Below, one piece after another: positions 1 to 5,900 of a stretch of 24,707 nt of DNA (positions within the stretch are counted from its first letter, which is position 1; each line of letters begins with the position of its first letter). Made by a program: the position numbers and the translations under genes. The notes beneath the pieces are model-generated. The model was not told where the DNA came from. It saw only the letters and a program-made list of their open reading frames with translations, and did not search any database. Origin of the DNA: SIG636 sp045537905 (GTDB lineage: Bacteria > Bacillota > Clostridia > Oscillospirales > CAG-382). The stretch is from contig JAZSQJ010000058.1 in assembly GCA_045537905.1 (NCBI GenBank), forward strand, positions 1 to 24,707, given 5' to 3'.

Positions 1-160
1 TTGTAGTGGGGATTTGTCTTCCTAAGACCGCTTGGCCTTCCGACTTGTGCAGAAAAAGAGTACAGATTGGACGAACTGAACTGAAGCTGTAATCCACCCC
101 ATAAAAACGCTGTTTTTATGGAGACCCCGACTGTACTGCAAAGTGAAGTTCGTTCAAAGC
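1..160 (+). ncRNA. Possible structured non-coding RNA (unassigned, 5' end cut by window)
   Basis: No convincing open reading frame lies here, but the stretch is rich in self-complementarity. A perfect 10-bp stem with a three-base loop sits at 99-108/112-121. A 9-bp stem with one G-U pair joins 69-77 to 147-155, and a 7-bp complement joins 59-65 (AGTACAG) to 131-137 (CTGTACT). A terminator-like hairpin follows at 186-208. The rod-like shape recalls 6S RNA, but I recognise no conserved core of 6S, SRP, tmRNA or RNase P RNA. It could equally be a structured 3' UTR of a gene left of the window. Strand is inferred only from the downstream hairpin. Confidence 0.3.
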
Positions 161-185
161 AAAAAACATACAATTGATAAAAAAG

Positions 186-208
186 AAAAAGCCGCATTAC
201 GGCTTTTT
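186..208. terminator. Rho-independent terminator hairpin, bidirectional type
   Basis: A 9-bp stem (186-194/200-208, AAAAAGCCG with CGGCTTTTT) has a five-base loop and is A-rich on one side and T-rich on the other. It would end the transcript coming from 1-160. Its right edge directly abuts the repeat element that begins at 210. Confidence 0.6.
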
Positions 209-209
209 C

Positions 210-434
210 TCAGACCGCTGACAAAGGCACAGAACACGAAAAAGAATAAAATACAATTACTCTAAAGTAGAAAATTCAGGGAGAACATCCCTGAATTTTC
301 TCGTTTTATATATTTTTTCGTTCAAAACGAACCTCAGCTCACAGTACTTAGTACAGTTCTCGCCTCGGTTCCTCTTGTCTGCCCTCTTCCCCAGCACTCT
401 GCCAGCTTGATGACAAGGTTTGCCATCAAGCTCA
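210..434 (-). repeat. Dispersed ~226-bp MITE-like repeat, copy 1 (reverse orientation)
   Basis: This is the reverse complement of the element at 14051-14276 and the partial one at 24566-24707, clearly alike over its whole length with scattered substitutions. Read in element orientation it starts in the CTTGATGRCAA hairpin at 434 and ends in GTCAGCGGTCTGA at 210. The hairpins persist although bases differ: the first stem carries a G-U pair in place of A-U, and the ATTCAGGGA/TCCCTGAAT stem has another loop. There is no ORF of note inside. Both ends abut hairpins (186-208 and 435-458), but these two hairpins differ from each other. Confidence 0.85.
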
Positions 435-466
435 GGCTGGCTCGTTTTGGAGCCAGCCTTTATTTA
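435..466 (+). terminator. Terminator-like hairpin at the edge of repeat copy 1
   Basis: An 8-bp perfect stem GGCTGGCT/AGCCAGCC (435-442/451-458) with an 8-base loop is followed on the + strand by TTTATTT. The adjacent gene runs on the minus strand and ends at 480, where no comparable T-run follows, so the hairpin is oriented for + transcription. That transcript could only come from the repeat or beyond. It may be a stray target hairpin carried along with the repeat. Confidence 0.45.
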
Positions 467-479
467 CACAAACCGTCTG

Positions 480-1076
480 TTACGCCGTTTTTTTCTTGTA
501 GCGGAGCCTGGACCAAAGCAGTATAATTATCTGTCCCGGTGCACCTAAAACGAACACAAGCCAAATATTTACCCCAAAAGGCAAAAACGAGATATACAGT
601 GCCGCAAGAGTCGTCCACATCAGAAGGGAAATGATAAAAAAGTTAAGTCTGCGGTTAAACCACACGCTGTTAAGCACCAGCCAAACTATAAGGGAAGCAG
701 GAACCGCCCATATAAAGGCAAGCCAGTGGGCAAAGGTGTCCGTGATAATATCCACCAGCACAAAGGCAAGGGTGGCAACCAGCCACACCAGCAGAATGCT
801 CATTCCCGTAATAAAGGCGTGGTTGTGAGTGGCGGTCTTAAGCTCGGGCTTCGTGGGGGCGGTATGCTCCTTCTGCACAAGGTAATCCAGCGTAACCCCA
901 AACATATCGGCTATTTCCTTAAGAACGCCAACCTCGGGCACGCTCTCGCCACGCTCCCATTTGGATATGGCTTTATCAGAGTAATTAAGCTTTTCAGCAA
1001 GCTCTATCTGGGTAAGGCCGTGGGACTTACGCAAATCCGTTATGTTTTTTGCAATAATAGTTTTAAGGTCTGCCAT
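480..1076 (-). CDS. XRE-family transcriptional regulator with C-terminal membrane segments
   Basis: The product has 198 residues. Residues about 7-65 form a Cro/C1-type helix-turn-helix: LTQIELAEKL, then SDKAISKWERG as recognition helix, then a VPEVGVLKEIADMFGVTLDYLV tail split by its usual turn. A short linker follows, then about four hydrophobic segments between residues 85 and 190 and a basic end (RLRYKKK). This HTH-plus-membrane layout is common in Clostridia; the membrane part may sense envelope state or tether the DNA-binding domain, but the signal is unknown. I chose the ATG at 1076 because the HTH family starts about there; an in-frame upstream ATG at 1133 would add 19 unlikely residues. 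The ribosome binding site (AAGAGA) is weak. The gene diverges from the SGNH hydrolase and may repress itself through the TCTAC repeats at 1139-1176. Confidence 0.85.
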   Translation of the reverse strand: MADLKTIIAKNITDLRKSHGLTQIELAEKLNYSDKAISKWERGESVPEVGVLKEIADMFGVTLDYLVQKEHTAPTKPELKTATHNHAFITGMSILLVWLVATLAFVLVDIITDTFAHWLAFIWAVPASLIVWLVLNSVWFNRRLNFFIISLLMWTTLAALYISFLPFGVNIWLVFVLGAPGQIIILLWSRLRYKKKTA

Positions 1077-1138
1077 ACGAAATCTCTTTCTTGTTTTAAG
1101 TAGCCGTAGCGGGGAAAACCCGCATAAAATCAAGGTTT

Positions 1139-1176
1139 TCTACTGATGGTAGAGTGTCCTTTTCAAAATTCTACCA
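1139..1176. promoter_or_regulatory. Repeated TCTAC/GTAGA half-sites, possible XRE operator
   Basis: Three copies of a TCTAC-type half-site lie in the intergenic region. TCTAC-TGATG-GTAGA spans 1139-1153, and TGGTAGA at 1147-1153 is mirrored by TCTACCA at 1170-1176. Small spaced inverted repeats next to an XRE gene often serve as its operator; this assignment is inference from position and symmetry only. Confidence 0.3.
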
Positions 1177-1216
1177 AGTAAAAACCAACGGTATAGCGTC
1201 CGTGTGCGAAAGTAGC

Positions 1217-1245
1217 TTTACTTTTAACGCTCTTTTGGCTATAAT
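1217..1245 (+). promoter_or_regulatory. Candidate sigma-A promoter of the SGNH hydrolase
   Basis: TTTACT (1217-1222), a 17-bp spacer and a perfect TATAAT (1240-1245) lie 53 bp before the ATG at 1299. The -35 box matches four of six consensus bases. Confidence 0.5.
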
Positions 1246-1298
1246 TATTTCAGCGGCAGGGTAATGCCGTGTAAAATTTATTAGCGGAAGTGTGTCAG

Positions 1299-1973
1299 AT
1301 GAAAAAGCTGTTTATATTTGGTGACTCCATACTAAAGGGCGTAACCTTCTCCGAGGAGATGGGCAGATACAAGATTTGCCTGCCCGATTATCAAAGCCTG
1401 TCAGCCAACGGCATAGAGGTAAACAACCTGTCCAAGATGGGTGCCACTATCGAATACGGAGAGCGTATCCTTAAGGAGGAGCTTCCCGAAATAGACGGGG
1501 ACAGCATAGTGCTGTTGGAGTACGGCGGAAACGACTGCGACCATAAGTGGAAGGATATTGCAGTCAACCCTGAGGAGGAGCATAGCTGTAACACAGCCCC
1601 CGACCTCTTTGAAAGGCTGTACAAGGCCTGTATAGAATACGCCCGCTCTGTAGGAGCAAGGGTGCTTATCTCCAACCTGCCTCCCTTGGATAGCGAAAAG
1701 TATATGCGCCATATAAGCCGCGGGCTGGACTACGACGTACTGCTTAACTGGTTAGGTGATACCAGTATGCTGTACCGTTGGCACGAGAATTACAACAGAC
1801 TGGTGGAGCGTATTGCGGAAAAATGCGGTGCCCAGCTGCTGGATCTGAGGAGTGCCTTCCTTACCTCCCACAATTTCAAAAAGCTGATCAGCGCCGACGG
1901 AATCCATCCAACGGAGGACGGACACAGTCTGATAACCCAAACCTTGACAAACGCTATTCTTTCCAAAGCATAG
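1299..1973 (+). CDS. SGNH/GDSL-family hydrolase (esterase/lipase-like), cytoplasmic
   Basis: The product has 224 residues and an SGNH-hydrolase fold. GDS (Ser10 as nucleophile) is block I, GGND (Asn78) is block III, and Asp200-x-x-His203 in ADGIHPTEDGH is the catalytic pair of block V. No signal peptide or membrane segment is visible, so it probably acts in the cytoplasm on an acyl or acetyl ester. The real substrate (lipid, acylated sugar, peptidoglycan fragment) cannot be read from sequence. The ATG at 1299 follows GGAAG at a spacing of 8; an in-frame GTG at 1290 overlaps that Shine-Dalgarno sequence and is less likely. The gene stands alone, with its own promoter at 1217-1245 and a terminator at 2016-2056. 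Confidence 0.88.
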   Translation: MKKLFIFGDSILKGVTFSEEMGRYKICLPDYQSLSANGIEVNNLSKMGATIEYGERILKEELPEIDGDSIVLLEYGGNDCDHKWKDIAVNPEEEHSCNTAPDLFERLYKACIEYARSVGARVLISNLPPLDSEKYMRHISRGLDYDVLLNWLGDTSMLYRWHENYNRLVERIAEKCGAQLLDLRSAFLTSHNFKKLISADGIHPTEDGHSLITQTLTNAILSKA

Positions 1974-2015
1974 TATACTATAATTATACTTATTTTTTAT
2001 AATTTTTCAATACAA

Positions 2016-2056
2016 AAAAGCAGTAAAACTATACGTTCTACTGCTTTTATTTTTTT
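2016..2056. terminator. Bidirectional terminator between convergent genes
   Basis: A 10-bp stem AAAAGCAGTA/TACTGCTTTT (2016-2025/2039-2048) is followed by a long T-rich tract on the + strand and preceded by A residues that give a T-run on the minus strand. It serves both the SGNH gene (+) and the minus-strand gene ending at 2058. Confidence 0.8.
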
Positions 2057-2057
2057 G

Positions 2058-2459
2058 TTATCTGCTGCCAAAGGCGTCAAACACCTCTGACAAGGCGGCA
2101 AAGGTCTCCTCAAAGCCTTGGGGCATACCGTGCATATTATCGGCACCAAAGGCTTTCCCGTCGGGAAAAGCACCCTCGCAATTAAAAACCTCAAGGTTTA
2201 TCTCGGAGGCAAAACGGTTAAACAGCTTGTGGGCTTTCCAGTTAAACAGCTCCGTCCGTTCAGCGGCGGCATAGAGAGCAGACCAAAACTCCTGGTTTAC
2301 AGGGACTTGGCTGTACAGGTGCCTTTCACCCTCGCTGTCATACCACTCGGCAGACATCAAACCGTTGTCAACTGATAGGGAAATGCACTTTTTGCTGTCG
2401 GCTACCCCCAGGTTAAACAAAAAATAGGGGGCCTTTTTAACTTCCTTTTTCCAAAACAT
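2058..2459 (-). CDS. Hypothetical protein coupled to the subtilase-lipoprotein genes
   Basis: I do not recognise this 133-residue protein. It has no signal peptide, lipobox or membrane segment and is aromatic-rich. It begins MFWKKEVKKAPYF, contains SLSVDNGLMSAEWYDSEG and ends FAALSEVFDAF, and looks like a small mixed alpha/beta cytoplasmic protein. Its GAGGAG ribosome binding site lies in the last codons of the upstream lipoprotein gene (stop at 2465-2467, start ATG at 2459), so the two are almost certainly co-translated. As the last gene of the subtilase run it may be an immunity, chaperone or regulatory partner, but nothing in the sequence proves that. Confidence 0.75.
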   Translation of the reverse strand: MFWKKEVKKAPYFLFNLGVADSKKCISLSVDNGLMSAEWYDSEGERHLYSQVPVNQEFWSALYAAAERTELFNWKAHKLFNRFASEINLEVFNCEGAFPDGKAFGADNMHGMPQGFEETFAALSEVFDAFGSR

Positions 2460-2464
2460 AATAT

Positions 2465-2989
2465 CTACTCCTCGTATATAAGAGAATAAACCTTTTCGCT
2501 CACGTCGGAAATGCCTATAACACCCCTGCCGTTTCCGTATGCACCGCCTGCACTGCCGTAATACTTAAGCTCCAGCATAAAAATCTTATCCTCGCAGGTG
2601 TAATAGTATCTGTAAGCCACCCCTGCAAATCTGATGTCAAGCTCCGCCTCCCTAAACTCCTCAAGGCGCAGGGGCTTAAACAGGTCGTAAGCATCGTATA
2701 TTTCCGCTCCACGATGTTTTAAGCTGTTAAACAAAGCCTTGGTGTAGGCGTTTATTTCGGGGTATTCACAGCCCTTAAAGGTGGCCTCCAACACCCCTCT
2801 GTTTTCGGCGGTGCGTAACAGCTCAGCCTTTTCGGGTAAAAACAGCCACTCTGTATCCAGCTCTGCCGCCTGACTGAAATCAGCAAAAAGGGGCGCGCTT
2901 TCCTCGGCGCTGAGAGCTTCTTCATTTTTGCCGCCACAGGCGGTAAGAGCAAGGGAAGCAAGTATCAATAAGCATATAAGCCTTTTCAT
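2465..2989 (-). CDS. Small secreted lipoprotein translationally coupled to the subtilase
   Basis: The product has 174 residues and starts with a clear lipoprotein signal: MKR, a hydrophobic stretch, then LTAC with the lipidated Cys at residue 18, followed by GGKNEE. The mature part (about 155 residues) is acidic, contains YRYYYTCEDKIFMLELKYYG and a Gly-rich GSAGGAYGNGRGVIG loop, and matches no family I know. The ATG at 2989 overlaps the TGA of the subtilase gene (ATGA, 4-bp overlap), and its AAGAGGTG ribosome binding site is inside the subtilase's last codons. Longer reading frames upstream lack a signal peptide and are rejected. It likely sits on the outer face of the membrane beside the subtilase and could be a propeptide-like inhibitor, chaperone or docking partner; this is inference from coupling alone. 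Confidence 0.85.
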   Translation of the reverse strand: MKRLICLLILASLALTACGGKNEEALSAEESAPLFADFSQAAELDTEWLFLPEKAELLRTAENRGVLEATFKGCEYPEINAYTKALFNSLKHRGAEIYDAYDLFKPLRLEEFREAELDIRFAGVAYRYYYTCEDKIFMLELKYYGSAGGAYGNGRGVIGISDVSEKVYSLIYEE

Positions 2990-5900
2990 TCTGCACCTCT
3001 TATTTCCGTAACGGAGTTTTGTTTTCTGCCCTTTTTGTTGTAAATTATAAGGCAAGCGGCTATCGCAGCCAAAGCCAGGGCGGGTATACACCACAGCCAG
3101 ACAGGCTCAGCGGCCTGCTTTTTTTCTGCGTATTCTATCGGTAGCTTTGTACATACGTTCAAGGTATAAAGCCTTACACTGCCATCCTCAGCGGTGCATT
3201 TTACAGCAATTTGGCTGTTTGCTCTGTTAATGGGTAATACCTCAACAGAGGAAAGGACGCTTTCCGCAGTGGCACTGACCTTAACGGCGTCGGGTGCGTC
3301 TGTCAGCACATAGTATTCCTCAACGCTTTTGTCAAAGGCCGGAGATATAGAGCCTCCCTCAACAATAAGCTCGGCAATATAATTGTTGCTGTTTTTATAA
3401 ATAGCCTCCGTGCCTGTGGAGCTGTTACCAACCTCGCTTCTCTCGCAGTTGAAGTTGTACTGGCTTATATTGTCCTCGGCGTTGTTAAATACCACCGCAA
3501 AGGAGGCGTTAAGCCTGTTACCAAACTCCCTGTCACCGGCAATGTCGCCGTTTTCCATAGGGTAGGCAGAAACATAAATCCTTTGGGTGTCTGCAGGCAG
3601 AACAATGCGGTTTTCCGTTAGAGCATCGTCGAAGATAAAGGCAGGCAGGTTGTGTATAAGTACCTCGTTTTTAGCCTGTGGGCAGATAGCCGTTTTGCGG
3701 CTGATGCCGTTAACCGTAGCCGCACTGCCGTCATAGGCTGTGAGCTTGCCGAAATCAATGGCAAGGCTGTCCTCCTCGGGCTTTGCCTGGGCAGATACGT
3801 GGAACACGGCAAGGAGGGTGATGGCAGTTTCAGCATTGTTTCCTATATCGGTGAAGAAAAACACTCCGTCAGGGGTCTCGGTATAAAAACCGCCACGCTT
3901 GCCTACCACGCTAAGCTCCTTAAGGTTTAGCACACTGCTGTCGTAGTTTAGCACACCCGACAGGGCAGTAAGCCCCTTCATATCGGAGAGGGTAAGGGTT
4001 GCCGTAAAGCTGGTGTCGGGGGCAATCTCTCCGGGCATAATAATATGGGCGGTGGCACCGGCAACCCTCGTGGGTAAAGCACCGCTATCGCCTATGTCTC
4101 TCTGCCCCAGCAAATGCTCCTTCAAGGCTAAAAGGTCAAAGGAGTTTACTCTGCCGTTAGAGTCTATATCGGCGGCGGAGCTGATTATAGCCGTAAGACC
4201 GTCAGCGTGGGATATAGCATATTCAAGCTCGTAGTAATCGTTAGCGGTAATAAAACCGTCTCCGTCTATATCGCCTAAAACCGACAGATACCATTCGTCA
4301 ATAACGTTATTGTAAATATCAAGCAGCTCTGCGGTCATACCCGTGTGTATCATACCTGCAGATACGGCAACTCCGTTATGCGCCCTTACAACCAGGGTGC
4401 CCTTGGTCTGAGACGCCGCATTCAAAAACGCCTCCACGTCCGTGCCAGAGGAAATACCCTTAATTATACGGGCGGTGGTGTCAGCAAAGAAATAACTGCT
4501 GTCAAACTCAATAAAGCCCTTTGTTACCGTAATTTTTACCTCGCTCTTGTGCTTGCCGTCAGCGGTGGTTGCGGTAACGATACTTTCTCCCTCAGCGGCG
4601 GCGATAACGCTGCCGTCGGGCAATACGATAACGTTGCCGTTGTCGGTGGAGTAAACCACGTCAACAACACCGTAGCTCGGCGGGTTAGCGTTTACGCTGA
4701 GCTTGGTGTGCTCGTTGACCCTCAGGGTGTTTTTCTGAGCATACAAAACTATATAGTTAATGTCGGCGTTTATGGTAAACTGAACCGTAGCGTTCACACC
4801 AAAGGGCAGGGAAACGACAAAGCTGTGCAAGCCGCCGTTTTCCACGGGGAGGCCTTCCGTGTACGGAAGGTTATCCAAAAAGCCCTTGCCAAAGTCAAAT
4901 TCAATATAAGCGGGCCCGTCAAGGACGGCGCCGTCCCTGATCCCCTTTATATTCGGAAGGCTATCCAGGTCTTTCCTTACGTTGCGGATAACGGATATAC
5001 GGGTAGGCTCTATGCTGTAATAGCTGTAATCGGCGGCAAACATAGGAAAGGACAGGTCTACACGGCACCTGCTTATCATACTGCCGTCAGCACTGAGGTA
5101 AAGCCCCTTGTCGCTGATAATATACTTGCCGTAGGCATAGCGTGCCTGCTCGCTCAGGGTGTAAAGGCTTGTAAGGTCTGTTTTGCTGTACGCCTTGTTA
5201 CCCACGATAACCCCACCGTCGGTAACAAAGATTTTGTCGGTATTGGCGTTTATAACCGCTGACTCGGTAACGCTGTTGTCAGCTCTGCTGATAATATAAA
5301 GCATAGGCAGACTGACAGGCTTAAGATACACGTACAGGTAGCTGCCGTCAAGGGCAAAATCTATAACGTTTTGTCCTCTTAAGATCCACTCTCCGCGGCT
5401 TGAAAGTCTGGCTGTGTCATAAACGCAAAGGTTTCCCTTAGCATCAAGGGCATACAGGGCACCGTCTGTGCTGAGCAGCTTTACAAAGCTTTCCGCACAG
5501 CTGTAATAGCTGCCCGTATCCTCCGTCAGCGAGTAGCTGTACAGACGGTTTTCGTTTTTGAAGGAGATATAAAGCATATTTCCGTCACAGCAAACAGCGG
5601 CAGGCTCATAACGAAGGGCGGTTTGCTCCTTTACCTGTAAAGTTTTGCAGTCTATGTGGTACAGCGTCTTCTGGGTGGCAGAAACGGCAAAGATAAGTCC
5701 CATTTTATCCACCAAAACCGATGCGGATACGTCTGTACCCTCGGGGATGATAGCATAGCTTTCGTATTCGGAATGGGGAGTTATTTCGCCGAAATATACC
5801 TTATTGCAAAGGGCGGCGTTTAGTATCCTTGCGGCAGCGGCAGGGGACAATACACGGTCTTCGTTGTTTACTATCTCAACCCTTTCATCGCTGAAGGATT

